A stretch of DNA of 64,000 nucleotides from Hydrangea macrophylla (Eukaryota; Streptophyta; Magnoliopsida; Cornales; Hydrangeaceae), in contig CM066984.1 of NCBI GenBank assembly GCA_033977485.1, forward strand, positions 28,997,501-29,061,500. Reading direction: 5' to 3'. The number at the start of each line of letters is the position of its first letter. Position 1 is the first letter of the stretch. This document shows positions 11,866 through 23,648 of the stretch, in pieces. A model generated the notes under the pieces. That model was not told the DNA's origin. It did not search any database and saw only the letters and a program-made list of their open reading frames with translations. The translations under genes were made by a program, and so were the position numbers.

Positions 11866-11893
11866 AGAATTCTTAGCTACAAGAGTTCAAGAT

Positions 11894-13275
11894 ATGATTG
11901 AATCACATGTGATTGAAGTAAGTTTTATAACGAATACTTCAAACACTTGGTGCATTAATTCTGGTGCAACTAATTATATCTGTAATTCGTTGCAGGGGTT
12001 CAGATCAACCAGGAAATGCAGTGATGGGGAGATCGTGCTAACTTTGGGTTCTAGCGCAACCGTTTCTGCGGTTGCTATAGGAGTAGTAATTTTGGAGTTT
12101 TTGGACAATAAGACAATAGTTTTATCATATGTACTTTATGTCCCTTTAATGAGACGTAATTTAATTTCAGTTTCAAATTTATCGAATAATGGTTATTCTT
12201 TTCTTTTTGGAACAGAAGTTGTTATTAAAAGAAATAGTTCTTTTATATATTCTGGTGTTAAAACTAATGGCTTGTATGTGATTACTCCCAATATTTCTAA
12301 AGATTCTTGTATGGAACTTAATAACTTAGTGGTAACTGTACCATCTAAAAGAAAAGAACCTTCCACTAATCCAACAAGGCTTTGGCATATGAGGCTTGGG
12401 CTTGGAAAACTAGTCAAAGAAGGGGTTTTATGTGATTTGGTTCTCAAACCAATGGAAGTCTGCTAGTCTTGTTTAGAGGGTAAGATGACCAAAAGGCCCT
12501 TTCTCGCAAAGGGCAATAGGACCAACGCTTTGTTGGAATTAGTTCATACTGATGTGTGTAGACCAATAAATATTAGAGCAAGGGGTGATTATGAGTATTT
12601 TATTACATTTATTGATGACCACTCTAGGTATGGATATGTGTACCTAATGCAGCACAAGTCTGAAGCCTTTGAAGAGTTCAAAGAGTTTAGGGCTGAAGTG
12701 GAGAAGCAATTGGGCACACATATCAAGGCCATTCGATCTGATCGAGGTGGCGAGTACCTCTCTAATGAGTTTATTGATCACCTCGTACAAAATGGAATTC
12801 TATCACAGTTGACTGCACCTGGTAATCCTCAATTGACGGTGTATCGGAGAGAAGGAACGGGACTCTTTTAGACATGACTAGGTCGATGATGAGTTATTCG
12901 GAGTTACCTTTATTCCTTTGGGGTTATGCTTTGGAAACCGCTGCGTACATACTAAATCTAGTACCAAGCAAATCTATTCCCAAGACACCACGGGAGATGT
13001 AGATTGGGCACAAGCCTTCTTTGCAACATCTCCGGATATGGGGGTGTCCGGTACATGTGCTGAAAGGAAAGATGAGAAAGTTGGATTCTAGATTAAAAGT
13101 ATGTTACTTCGTAGGGTATCCAAAGAGTACTTATGGATGGTATTTTTATGATCCAAGAGAACAGAAAGTGTTTGTTAGTACAAATGCTATTTTCTTGGAG
13201 GATGATTATATCATGAATCATAAACCTAAGGGAATGATAGATCTGAGAGAGATAGAAGGAGAGCCCTCAGTCTAA
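11894..13275 (+). pseudogene. Protease and integrase of element C
   Basis: The open parts are 11894-12466, 12485-12871 and 13021-13275. The protease is recognised from its position and from WCINSGATNYIC, where the catalytic triplet reads Asn-Ser-Gly instead of Asp-Ser-Gly, so the active-site Asp is lost. The GAG-pre-integrase motif (LWHMRLG) and integrase core follow (HTDVC, then SDRGGEY, the first two catalytic Asp). The region of the catalytic Glu around 12830-12890 is scrambled by a frameshift. At least three stops or shifts interrupt it. Confidence 0.8.
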
Positions 13276-14876
13276 CCCGTAGTTGATAACGATGTAAATC
13301 AAGAAAATACCACTTCTTCACCCATTTCTGCACCAATACCTCGTCGTAGTGAGAGGATTATCAGCCAACCTGATAGAAACATGTTCTTAGGCGAAGTTTT
13401 TGAAGCTGTCTCCATAAAATCTGAATCTATTCCTGCCACATATGAAGAGGCAATGGCTAATGTAGACTCAGCTCACTAGGTTAAAGCTATGAAGGCTGGA
13501 CTAGAATCTATGGATTCCAATCAAGTCTGGGATCTTGTAGAGCTTCCAACCAATATTAAACCCATTGGCTGTAAGTGGGTCTACAAGAGGAAAAGAGGAT
13601 CTGATGGAAAGGTTGAGACTTTTAAGTCTAGGCTTGTAGAGAAATGTTATACTCAGAGGGAGGGCATTGACTATGAGGAAACCTTCTCGCCGGTAGCTAT
13701 GCTCAAGTCCATCAGGATACTCTTATCCATTGCTGCATGCCTGGATTATGAGATCTGGCAGATGGACGTCAAGACTGCATTCTTGAATGGCAATCTTGAG
13801 GAGTACATCTATATGCAGCAACCCGAAGGGTTCATAGCTGGTCGGAAAGGTAACTTGGTATGCAAGTTGCAAAAGTCTATTTATGGGCTTAAGCAGGCAT
13901 CCAGGAGTTGGAACATCCGATTTGACCAAGCGGTCAAATCGTTTGGTTTCTTATAGAATCTGGATGAATCTTGTGTATACAAGAAGTGTGAAGGGAGAGT
14001 GGTAGCTTTTCTTGTGCTTTACGTTGATGACATTCTACTCATTGGAAATGACATAGCGACATTTTTAACAGTTAAGGTTTGGCTAGCTAATACTTTCGAT
14101 ATGAAGGATCTAGGAGAGGCGAGCTATATTCTTGGGATAAAGCTCTTTCGAGATCGTAAGCGAAAGATAATGGGATTATCTCAAGCTGGTTATATCGAAA
14201 AAGTGCTAACTAGGTTTTCTATTGATAATTTGAAGAAAGGTTTGTTACCTTTCAGGCATGGTTTAACGTTTTCTAAGGACCAGTGTCCAAAGATACAGGA
14301 GGAGAGGAATCGCATGGCAGGAATTCCCTATACTTCAACAGTAGGACGTCTCATGTATGCAATGTTATGCACTAGACCAGATATCTATTTGCTATTGGCA
14401 TGGTTAGTAGATATCAATCGAATCTAGGTCCAGAGCACTGGACATCCGTTAAGCACATTCTTAAGTACTTGAGAAGGACTAAATATTACATGCTTATATA
14501 TGGTGGTAGAGAGTTAATTCAAGTGGAATACACTGACTCGGACTTTATGTTAGATAAAGATTCGAGAAAGTCAACATCCGGTCATCTCTTTACCTTGGGA
14601 GATGGTGCTGTTAGTTGGAGGGGCATTAAGCAGAAATGCATTGCAGACTCAACTATAGAAGCTGAGTTTGTGGCTGCTTGTGAAGCCGCAAAGGAAGCTG
14701 TTTGGCTCAAGAAGTTCCTTATGGAGTTCGAGGTGGTACCAGCGTCGCTGTCACCTATTACACTTTATTGTGATAACAGTGGGGCAGTGGTTCAGTCCAA
14801 GGAGCCAAGGAACCACAGAAAGGGAAAGCACGTAGAGCGGAAATATCATCTTATTCGAGATATTGTTCAACATGGA
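13276..14876 (+). pseudogene. Reverse transcriptase and RNase H of element C
   Basis: Reverse transcriptase copies element RNA into DNA. It begins near GCKWVYKRKRGSDG (about 13567), continues through QMDVKTAFLNGNLEE and reaches the catalytic YVDDI at about 14022. A frameshift near 14390-14427 separates it from RNase H (YTDSDF, STIEAEFVA, KYHLIRDIVQHG). Stops also occur at 13479 and 13954. The frame is then cut at 14876 by solo LTR D1 and finishes at 16171-16299. Confidence 0.85.
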
Positions 14877-15052
14877 TGATCGGGAGAGAACTAATCCTAA
14901 TTATACGCCTTATTTCACATTTGTTAGTACTTTTTATCCTGTTTTTGTATATTTTTACTTCGTTTTCTAGTTTTTGACAGGATTTGGAAGAAATCACCTA
15001 AACCAGGCTAAACAGGGTGAAAAAGCATAAAGAAAGAAGCTGAAAAAGCCAA

Positions 15053-15142
15053 GTCGCTCGCGCGAGAAACCTAGATATCGCTCGCGCGATCCGCGCGCGC
15101 GAAGTACCAAATGTCGCGCTCGCGCGGTCCGCTCGCGCGATA
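15053..15142. repeat. CTCGCGCGAG array in solo LTR D1
   Basis: Repeated GCTCGCGCGAG/GCGCGCGCG blocks in otherwise AT-rich sequence, ending about 140 bases before TATATATA (15283-15290). It includes a 10-base alternating C-G run. D2 has the matching array at 39744-39805. Confidence 0.85.
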
Positions 15143-15282
15143 TGTGTAAAAACCAATTATGTGTATTTCAGTATACTGAAGACTCCTGTGCAAACGAAAC
15201 TGCTGAACGACGTTTAGACTGTAAATTACATCAGTTTCAGTTCGTTTCGGGTTAGGAAGGCTTCCAAAACTTGTTGTAAATC

Positions 15283-15290
15283 TATATATA
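15283..15290 (+). promoter_or_regulatory. TATA box in solo LTR D1
   Basis: TATATATA in the context AAATCTATATATACCC, conserved in D2 at 39946-39953. Confidence 0.5.
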
Positions 15291-16165
15291 CCCTATTTTA
15301 TTACAATTAAAGGGGAGACATTATTATCAATTATTATACACACATACTTCCAGCCATTGAAGGGAGGGAAGCAAGGAGAAGAAGAAGAAGACCAAGGGTT
15401 TCAATGGCCTCCTCCATCAACTACTTGCCATCCATCACTTCCATGGACGGCTAGATCATAGATCTAGGGTTTCAATGAAGCCCTAGACAAGTAATAGGGT
15501 TTTATTTATGTTTTTATTTTAGGTTTATTATGTATGGATGACAGTCACATGTTTAGAGGATTTTTATAAATAAATCGTACTTCTAGTGATTAAATCATTA
15601 CTTTCAGAATTTATTCTTGTCCTAGATCTATTTTGACTGTGATGTGCTCAACGATCTATTCTTGCTGTGCTTGTTTAGATTGTTTACATGTGATGGTGCT
15701 TTATTGATTTGTGCTATCAAGTATCCGAATAGTCCATGCCTAGATTAGACGGATTATGTCACAACCCTAGTTTAGTGTGGGATAATTCGTGCTAACCAAA
15801 GATGGATTATGCTTCTTGTCGGAGGAATTGGGCTTGTAGCTACAATTTCCCATATTCATCCAACGTAATAAGCTAAAGTAATTCATAAATATTCCTATTA
15901 TGAAACTAGTGGTGGATTTGCAATCCTTGGTTCCCTTAAACATTCATTAAAACAATTTTAATAGCTTTCATAGTTTAGATTTAGTTTTATTGTTATTAGT
16001 TTAATTAAAATCAAATCAAAATCCGTTTTCATAATTAACTAAAGTTAGGTTTTAAAATTAAGTCGCTGTAGTTAACCAATCCCTGTGGGTTCGACCTTTG
16101 CTTTCACACTACAAATCTTTTGAAAAGTAAAGAACACTTTTTATATCTTGATATTGACAACATCA

Positions 16166-16299
16166 ATGGAGATGTGACTGTCACCAAGATTGCCACGTCT
16201 GGAAATCTTACGGATCCGTTTACAAAGGCCTTGCCACAGAAGGTCTTTGATCGTCATCTAGATAGTCTAGGTCTTAGATGTAATCCTGTATGGTTGTGA
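16166..16299 (+). pseudogene. C-terminal end of element C polyprotein
   Basis: After the D1 insertion the RNase H frame resumes with DVTVTKIATSGNLTDPFTKAL and ends at TGA 16297-16299. This is the usual copia pol C terminus and confirms that D1 is an insertion. Confidence 0.88.
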
Positions 16300-16314
16300 G
16301 TGCAAGTGGGAGTT
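16300..16314 (+). other. Polypurine tract of element C
   Basis: GTGCAAGTGGGAGTT sits directly before the 3' LTR, the usual plus-strand priming site of copia elements. Confidence 0.7.
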
Positions 16315-17817
16315 TGTTGGGTTTGTGCCCTCAAACCATTACTTTATGTATTAGACATTGGCATTTAATATACGGATATCAGCATTACATTTCATTATGT
16401 GTGTTTATTTCATGAGATGATTGTTAATCCTTAAGTATCATAGTAAGTAAGTCGTGTATTTATGAGATACATATAAGTTAGATACGAATTACTATTCTTT
16501 GATACTTAGAACTTGTCACAGTGGATGATGAGACTGGATATCTCATCAAGTTTATACTATAGCATGATTAACTACCACTGGATGGAATGATGAATCTCAA
16601 TCACTATAGTTTATCTCTTAGTTAATATGTTAGTGCTTATAGTGCATTGACGGACCTGAGTTTCCTATTGACACTCAACGTTGTCAACAGTCAATAGGAA
16701 CTTATAACTTGTATAAGGTACGTGTTCTCAATCTTGAGACGATTATAAACACAGACTGTGGATATGGCTGCTTTGACTTACCAATCAGTGAGGTCTGTAG
16801 AAGATCAACACCTAGGTATCTTGGGTATGTCATGTTCATAGGGTTGTGAACATATATTGTCAAGATAGAATCTATCCTCTGATAAAGAGTAAGCATTGCC
16901 TTGAGAATGTCACCAAGTTGATTACTGAGAACTGCAGTCTTGTTGATAAGTAGTTATCAACATGTTTGGTAATCATGAGAGGTGAATGGGACTCAAGGAA
17001 TGCAAGAAGTAATCATGATTCAGGTTGATAGTAACAGTTATCCGACTACCTGAATATGATTATGAATGCTGACGGTAGAGGGACATTAGTACACCATTCA
17101 AGTCTAGTTATCGCTTCGGATATGTTCTTTTGTGTTGGAGTTCAGTTATCGTTTTATAGTGGAGTAAACGATAACTGACCTGTTGGTTAGTTTGCTAATC
17201 AAAGAGTTTGACCATTGTAATTAACTACTGGTCTGAGCCAACAATAAAGAGCCTAGGAGGTCCTACTCTTAGCTCCTCTAGGATACTTGGAAAGGCACAT
17301 GAGGATCTTGTCAAGGCAAGTTCGATCGATCGAAGTTCGTTCGATCGATCGATTTCATTACAGGTTCGATCGCTTGAACGTGGTTCCATCGATCGAAGGT
17401 TCGATCGATCGATGACACTTCGATCGGTCGAACGTTAGGTCGGTTATGAGAATCTATAAATAGGGTAGCTACGTTCGGGAAAAAGGAGTTCATCGTTTTT
17501 ATTAACCAGAAGCTACAGATACTATTTTAGAGTCCCAAACCTTCTCCTTCCTCTCTATTAGAGATCCCACCATCTCTAGTCTCTCCGGGAAGCATCTACA
17601 AGAGTCATAAGGGTGAAGACAACTTAGTGGAGGCTGTTGCATCACCAAGGAAGAAGAAAATCAGAATTGGGTTCAAGACCTGAGGTATATATCTTGACCC
17701 CACTGGTTAGTACCTATAGATTTGACAAGTAGTAGATCCTGGGCTACCAATAAGTTTTTGTAACTTCATATTTTTCGCTGTGCGTTTAACTATTAACTTT
17801 AAACCGATTTTTCTTCA
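16315..17817 (+). repeat. 3' LTR of element C
   Basis: 1503 bp, TGTTGGGTTTG...TTTCTTCA, partner of 7865-9311. CGATCG array at 17316-17432, TATA box at 17455-17462, followed by the target duplication CTTTG at 17818-17822. Confidence 0.92.
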
Positions 17818-17822
17818 CTTTG

Positions 17823-20388
17823 TTGTCAAATTCTATTCCTCTATCACTTCTAAAATTATTTATGGCATACCCTTTTTCATTTTGAACTCTTTTGAAAAAT
17901 TTTACAAAATTTGGGTAAGCCTCATCTTTTTAAGCAAGAAAAATGACCCAAGTAAACCTTGAATACTCATCAACAATTACAAATGCATATACTTTTTCAC
18001 TCATACTAGCTACACGATTAGGACCAAATAAATCCATATGAAGTAATTCAAGAGGCCTACTAGTGGAGATCTCCTTTTTCTTCTTGAAAGAAGTTTTTAT
18101 TTGTTTTTCAAGTTGACTAGCATCACAAATCTTGTCATTAACAAATTTTGTTTTTGGTTAACCTTTAACCAAATCATTCTTTGATAAATTTGAAAGGAGA
18201 TCCATACTAGCATGTCTCAATCGTCTATGCCAAAGCCAACTAGTTTTACCCAACATGGAAAAGCATTTAATATCTTGAGAAGAAATATAAAATCAATGGT
18301 ATAAATTTTTTCATCTCAATATGCAATAAATAACACTTTATCATATTTTGCATCCATAATCATGTAATAATTTGATTCAAATACTAATGCTCAACAAGTT
18401 ATATATAAGACCATCAACTAACAACATATTCTCAATAGTTAAAGAGGAGTTCATACCAACATTACATATACAGATGATTTCTCCTATGGAGTTGTCTCCG
18501 AGTGTGACATTTCCACCATCTTTAGGAGAAAGAGAGAGAAAGAGAAGAGAACTTGGATTTGTCTCCAGTCATGTGTCTAGAGCATCCACTATCCAAGAAC
18601 CATCTATCCTTGCTTAAGGATTTTGAGCATACCTATCAAATAAGCTTAAGTAACCCTATTTGGTACCCAATATTTGTTGGGTCCACTTTTGATAGCAAAG
18701 GGAGGTATGGTTTCCTTTTCAATCCAAACTACAGTGGTCTTTCTCCTATTTAGGCATTTATAGTTCATATGCCCCTTTCTCATGCAATAATGACAAGTTA
18801 CATGAGGATTCAAATAGTTTGAAGTGGATCCTTTTGAAAATATGCTTTGATGAGAATTGCTTGAGGAACTTGTGCTAGTTGAAGCATTGCTAGAGAAGAC
18901 GTTATACTTCATTTCCTTATAAGTGGGATTAAAACCCAATCCGGCTTTATCAAAAACACATCTTTGTTTTCCCAAAAGCATGTTTAAGTTTTACTCTCCA
19001 TGAGTAAATTTTGCTAATGTTTTGGTCAAGTCTTCAATTTGTTTCTTCAACTCAATGTTTTCCTTTTCAAAATCATATGTAGGAATTCTTCTTGAAGAAA
19101 GCATTTCATTTTCTTTTCTCAAAGACTCGTTTTGTGATTTTAATTCACTAAGCTCATTTGCAAGTGAGGTTAAATTCTTTTTGAGAACTAGATACTTGGT
19201 TCTTGAATTTTCCAATTTCTCATGCAATTCATCAAACGCATTTTGAAGCTCATCATAGTTATGAGATTCATTACAAGAATCATAGTTAGAGTCTACCTCA
19301 TCACTTTCGTGTGCCATGTGGCAAATGTTTGCAACTTCATCATCACTTGACTCATTTTCGGAGGTGTCAAGGTCGGAATCATCCTAAGTCGTTGCCTTCA
19401 TTGCCTTTTTTGCATTTTGCTTGAAGTTCTTCTTTAACAACAGGCAATCAGCTTTGATGTGTCTGGGTTTTTTCACTTAAAGCAAATGATTGGTTCTTTC
19501 TTGGCATCATTCTCTTTTTGTCCCTTTTTTCCGAAGGTATTGTCTTTCCTCAAGAACCTCTTAAACTTGCGGGTGATCATGGCTATTTCATCGTCTCTAC
19601 CAATATCATCATCTTGGTCATTTGAAGCTTTTAGACCCAAGTTCTTCTTCTTGTCTTCATTGTTGAAGATGCCTAATTCCATTTCGTGAGTGATGAGAGA
19701 TCCCATGAGTTGTTTGATTGAAAGCTTTGCAAGTTCTTTTGCTTCTCGGACCGCCATGAACTTTGGTTGCTAATGCTTTGGTAGTGACCTAAGCACCTTC
19801 TCAATCATCTCTTCATTAGGATAAACTCTACCAAGATTTTTCAAACTATTAGCGATAGTAGTAAAACGAGTAGACATTTCACTAATAGTTTACCAAGATT
19901 TTTCAAACTATTAGTGATAGTAGTAAAACGATTAGACATTTCACTAATAGTTTCATTAGGAAACATTTTAAACATTTCATAAGATTGAACAAGTAAACTA
20001 ATCTTACACTTCTTAACTCGATTGGTTCCTTCATGTGTGACTTCTAGTTTATCCCAAATTTCTTTAGCTGATTCACAAGAAGATATTCTATTGTGCTAAT
20101 TTGGGTATAAGCCGGAATACAAGAGATTCATGGACATAGCATTCATTTTAATAAGTTTTTTGTCACTATCAACATATTCAACTTCTGTCTTAGAACAATG
20201 TTGGTGCCTACAGTCTTAGTAGGAACATGAGGTCCTTTGACTATGATTTTCCATAAATCGAAGTCTTGAGCAATTATATAAATTCTCATCCTAGTTTTCC
20301 AATAAGCATAATTGGTTCCATTAAAGCATGGAGGTCTTTGGGATGATTATCCCTCAACATAAGTGATATTGGCACTAGTATTTGCCAT
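17823..20388 (-). pseudogene. gag, protease and integrase N terminus of element B
   Basis: On the minus strand gag begins with the ATG at 20388 and soon meets a stop. Open pieces follow: a gag-domain segment (19757-19473); a first zinc knuckle near 19440-19495 damaged by a one-base change; a long coiled coil (19317-18991, heptad-like LKSQNESLRKENEML); and a second knuckle, CHYCMRKGHMNYKC (about 18796-18755). The protease region follows (CSRHMTGD near 18560, the substrate-facing Ser-Gly-Cys type copia site), then the GAG-pre-integrase and integrase start. At 17823 the frame is cut by element C. Multiple stops make it non-functional. Confidence 0.8.
19830..19953. repeat. 62-bp tandem duplication in gag of element B
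   Basis: The segment starting ACCAAGATTTTTCAAACTAT is repeated at 19830 and 19892 with a few substitutions. The unit is 62 bp and not a multiple of three, so it shifts the gag frame. Confidence 0.88.
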
Positions 20389-20433
20389 GTGATCTTTAGC
20401 TCAAAGATATGTGAAATCAATACAAGAGCCCTT

Positions 20434-20445
20434 GCTCTGATACCA
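20434..20445 (-). other. Primer-binding site of element B (tRNA-iMet)
   Basis: The minus strand reads TGGTATCAGAGC, the perfect copia initiator-methionine tRNA primer site, two bases inside the LTR end. Confidence 0.92.
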
Positions 20446-20447
20446 AT

Positions 20448-21529
20448 TGTTGGCCCAAAAGTAATCCTTAAAAGGGGGAGGGGGGTGTTGAATAAGATTT
20501 CTAATGATTAATGGCAAATTAAAAGCTAAGCTAGCATAATATAAAATAAAATAGTAAATAATGAAAGAGGAAAATAAACACTTGCAAACTGAGCTTTTTA
20601 ATTGGTTTGGCAATCCGTAATCCGTGGCTTACGTCCACCCCTCAAGATCACTTCTTGAGGATTTCACTAAACAATCTTCTTTGGGTAAATTAGACCACTC
20701 CTTAATGTTCTTCTTTGAACTCCTTTGACACCTCCAATGAAGAACACCTTCACCTGGAGCAAGGTTACACACAACGTAAAGGATTGAATGTGTTTGATAC
20801 AACTGAAATACACTCTCTTGTAGAGTAGAGAGCTATAATAAATGCTCTCAATAATAGCTCTCAAGAAATTACAAATGAAGTCTAGAGCTAGAAGATTGAA
20901 TCTTACAAAGCTAGGGCTTGAATCTTTGAAAGCAATAAATGAGTATTGAATGCAAGTGATTAAGTTATCAGCAACCAATTTTAAATGAGTATAAATACTC
21001 TCTTGAAATTTGAGGTGGTTGGGAGCATTAAATGAAAAGTTAAAACCATAGAAAAAGAGTCGTTACTGTTCTGCGCAGTAATCCAGTCGACTGCTTTTCA
21101 AACTTCTTGAAATGCGCCAGTGAAACAATCGACTGAAAGCTTGGTCCAGTTGACTAGTTTTTTACAGCAGAAACTCTCTCAAAACATGAAATAGTCAACT
21201 ATTTTTCAACTTTAAGTCGACTGAAAATTTAGTGTCCAGTCGATTGGAAAATATATACATTCGACTATTTTTCCTATGAAAAGCAGTTTTTCTATTTTGA
21301 AAGTCTTAAGTTTTTAAGCCCTTGTCTTGGAGAATCAATCTAGCTAACTTTACAAAGTGTCCTAGAAGAACAATATAAGTAAGAAATGATCTTCCACAAG
21401 GCTTCCATAGAACATCCATCATCATTATAAGGCTCTGTTTGGACAACACACTAAATGAAATCATAAGTACTCAACTTTATAGTTTGTTAATCATCAAAAT
21501 TACTTACGGTAGAACCCTTGGGGCTAACA
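20448..21529 (-). repeat. 5' LTR of element B
   Basis: 1082 bp. The minus strand begins TGTTAGCCCCAAGGG and ends GGCCAACA, giving inverted TGTT...AACA ends. TATA-like TATTTATA (20991-20998) and a GTCGAC motif array (21084-21280) upstream of it. The second LTR is outside the window. Confidence 0.88.
21084..21280. repeat. AGTCGACT motif array in the U3 of element B
   Basis: Eight imperfect copies of CAGTCGACTG, AGTTGACT, AGTCAACT or AGTCGATT are spread over about 200 bases, 90-290 bases upstream (minus strand) of the TATA box. Confidence 0.8.
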
Positions 21530-21926
21530 TGTTGGTTTCATTAGTTGCTTTTGATACCTTTTTCAATTGATTAGGTGCATTAGGCACCACTAGGTGTCGT
21601 GTGAATAGGTGCAATAAGCACCATTTCAATTCTATAAATACATTATCGCTACGATGGGTTTGTATTACAAGAAAAATTGATTTCTATTTTTCATTTTTCT
21701 ATTTCTCCTTATGGCATTCTTTTGTAAAGGTTCTAAAAGTTCAGGGTGTTTAACGATTGTGCAAATTCTTTAAACACTAACATCCTGGGGACTATTTGCT
21801 ATAAGCGCTTTTTGCACTTGCAATTTATTGGAAGTGCGGCAAATTTCTCATAAAGATAGCGATTCATCGTGCCTTAGTTCCTAAATTTGCCTACTCTCTA
21901 TTTATATTATTGGCATATTTCCAACA
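21530..21926 (+). repeat. 5' LTR of element A, right part
   Basis: Aligns with the last 420 or so bases of the 3' LTR (from about 25621), including TATAAATA (21633-21640) and the end TTTCCAACA. The first 140 or so bases are displaced by element B. Confidence 0.85.
21566..21625. repeat. GGTGC/GCACC inverted motif array of element A
   Basis: AGGTGCATTAGGCACC and AGGTGCAATAAGCACC lie just upstream of TATAAATA. The 3' LTR has a longer version (25546-25722) with added GCACCTATTC and CGGTGCCG units. Confidence 0.7.
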
Positions 21927-21950
21927 ATTTTAAGACAAACTTTGTGCATC

Positions 21951-22296
21951 AATGGAGAGTTTGACTTCGACCGTACAATTGATTCAAGTGATGAATCAAA
22001 ACTTGGTCTGACTAGATCACTTCAATGGTCAATTTTTTGCTCAATGGCAATAAAAGGTTTTGTTCTTTCTAACAATGTTGAAACTCACCTATATATTGAA
22101 AGATGATCTTCCGCCGATTCCGGTTGAAACTACAAGTGAGTCTGATGACATCAAGCAACAAAGGGTGAAATGGGTTGAGGATGATTTTCTATGTAAGGGG
22201 CACATTCTTAATGCATTGTCGACTAATATCTACAACAATTTTTGACACACTCCATCGGCTAAGGAACTTTGGACGCGTTTGGAGAACAAATACAAA
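21951..22296 (+). pseudogene. gag N-terminal remnant of element A
   Basis: Starts MESLTSTVQLIQ at 21951 and encodes the first 110 or so residues of a UBN2_2-type copia Gag, with stops at 22008 and 22050 and a later LWTRLENKYK. It then passes directly into GAG-pre-integrase sequence, so the gag C terminus, zinc knuckle and protease are deleted. Confidence 0.75.
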
Positions 22297-23648
22297 ATAG
22301 ATTAGGACATGTTAATTATCAATCTATTAAACGCATGAGTAATTTAGGTTTAATACCAAATTGTAATGATAGTAATATCTCTAAATGTGAAATATGTGCT
22401 CAAGCAAAAATAGTGCGTAAACCATTTCATCAAGTAGAATGTAGTTCAGAAATTCTTGATCTTGTACATTCTGATGTGTGTGATCTTAAGAATTTTGTAA
22501 CTTGTGGAAGAAAGAAATATTTTCAAACCTTCATTGATCATTTCTCAAGGTGTACATATGTATATTTGTTGCATAACAAAGACGAGGTGTTTGAGAAATT
22601 CAAAATTTATAAAGCTAAAGTTGAAACTTAACATAGCAAAAAGATTAAAGTGTTAAGGAATGATCGCAGGGGAGAATATTTTCCAGATGAGTTTAAATTG
22701 TATTGTGAGACTCATGGAATTATTCATCAAACGTCAGCTCCCTATACTCCTCAACAAAATGGCCTTGCTGAAAGGAAAAATAGAACTTTCACTGAAATGG
22801 TAAATTCACTTCTAATTAGTTCAGGTCTTCCTAATAGTTTATGGAGAGAAGCAATTTTATCGGCTTGTTATATCCTTTATAGAATACCACAAAAGAAATC
22901 CAACATGACTCCGTATGAGTTATGGTACAATAGAAAGCCCAATTTGAGTTATATTAAAGTTTGGGGATGCCTTGCTAATGTAAGGATACTTGACATTAAA
23001 AGGTCTAAATTGGGACCTAAAACTTATAAATGTACTTTTGTTGGATATTGTAAGGATAGTAAAGCGTATCGATTCTTAAATCTTGTGACAAATGAGACCA
23101 TAGAATCTAAAGATGCTGAGTTCTTAGAGAATATTTATGCTAAGGACAAGTTGAAGCAATTTGAATTGCATCGTGATGAGCACAATAACACAAATCAAGA
23201 AATTGTTGTTCAAGAACAAAATATTCAAAATGATCCTAACTTGAGAGCTTCTAAACGAGATAGAACCACAAACTATTCCTTTGGACTAGATTTCTATCTT
23301 TTCCTTGTTGAAGAAAATAGAGGAAAAATTATGAAGGAAATTAGATATATGATGAATACTGAGGGAGATCCTAATTCCTATGCAGAAGCTATGGCTTCAC
23401 CAAATGCATCTCTTTGGAGAGAAGCAATTGAAGAAGAATTAGATTCTATTGTTTCTAATGGAACTTCGAAGTTAGTTGATTGTCCTCCAGGATCACAACC
23501 AAATGGTTGTAAGTGGGTTTTCAAAAGGAAGTTGAACACTTATGGTTCAATTAATAGGTTTAAAGCTAGGCTAGTGGCCAAAGGTTTTAAACAAAGAGAA
23601 GGGATTGATTTCTTTGACACATATGCTCATGTGGAGCGAATTAGTTAG
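22297..23648 (+). pseudogene. Integrase and start of reverse transcriptase of element A
   Basis: GAG-pre-integrase (GHVNYQSIKRMSNLGLIP, with a Cys pair near 22380-22400), then the integrase core with VHSDVCDL, NDRRGEYFPDEF (second catalytic Asp replaced by the Asn-Asp-Arg context) and NGLAERKNR with the catalytic Glu. One stop at 22629-22631 interrupts it. From about 23500 reverse transcriptase begins (GCKWVFKRKLNTYGS) and stops at 23648. Confidence 0.82.

Larger units (their letters stand above)
14877..16165 (+). mobile_element. Solo LTR D1
   Basis: 1289 bp starting TGATCGGGAGAGAAC and ending GATATTGACAACATCA, with the 5-bp target duplication ATGGA on both sides (14872-14876 and 16166-16170). 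A second copy of the same length class is D2 at 39566-40856. No internal coding region is present, so both are solo LTRs left by recombination between the LTRs of full elements. It carries a CpG-rich palindrome array, a TATA box and, near its end, a CCTGTGGGTTCGACC stretch resembling the gypsy LTRs of elements G and H. The orientation is inferred from the TATA box. Confidence 0.88.
7865..17817 (+). mobile_element. Element C: Ty1/copia retrotransposon with two LTRs
   Basis: LTRs at 7865-9311 and 16315-17817 enclose gag, protease, integrase, reverse transcriptase and RNase H in copia order. The insertion is proved by the 5-bp target duplication CTTTG (7860-7864 and 17818-17822) and by the integrase frame of element B resuming on either side. 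The LTRs differ by several indels (a 37-base difference near 17048, for example) and many substitutions, so this is an older insertion. The polyprotein has several stops and frameshifts. The solo LTR D1 interrupts its last exon-like part. Confidence 0.92.
7716..21529 (-). mobile_element. Element B: SIRE-like Ty1/copia retrotransposon, interrupted
   Basis: On the minus strand: 5' LTR (21529-20448), tRNA-iMet primer site, gag with a long coiled coil and two zinc knuckles, protease and start of integrase (to 17823). Element C is then inserted (7865-17817 plus target duplications), and integrase resumes at 7864-7716. There element E is inserted and the rest of B leaves the window. The coiled-coil Gag suggests the SIRE/Maximus-type copia lineage. 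B itself lies in the 5' LTR of element A. Many stops and frameshifts show it is old and dead. Confidence 0.85.
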
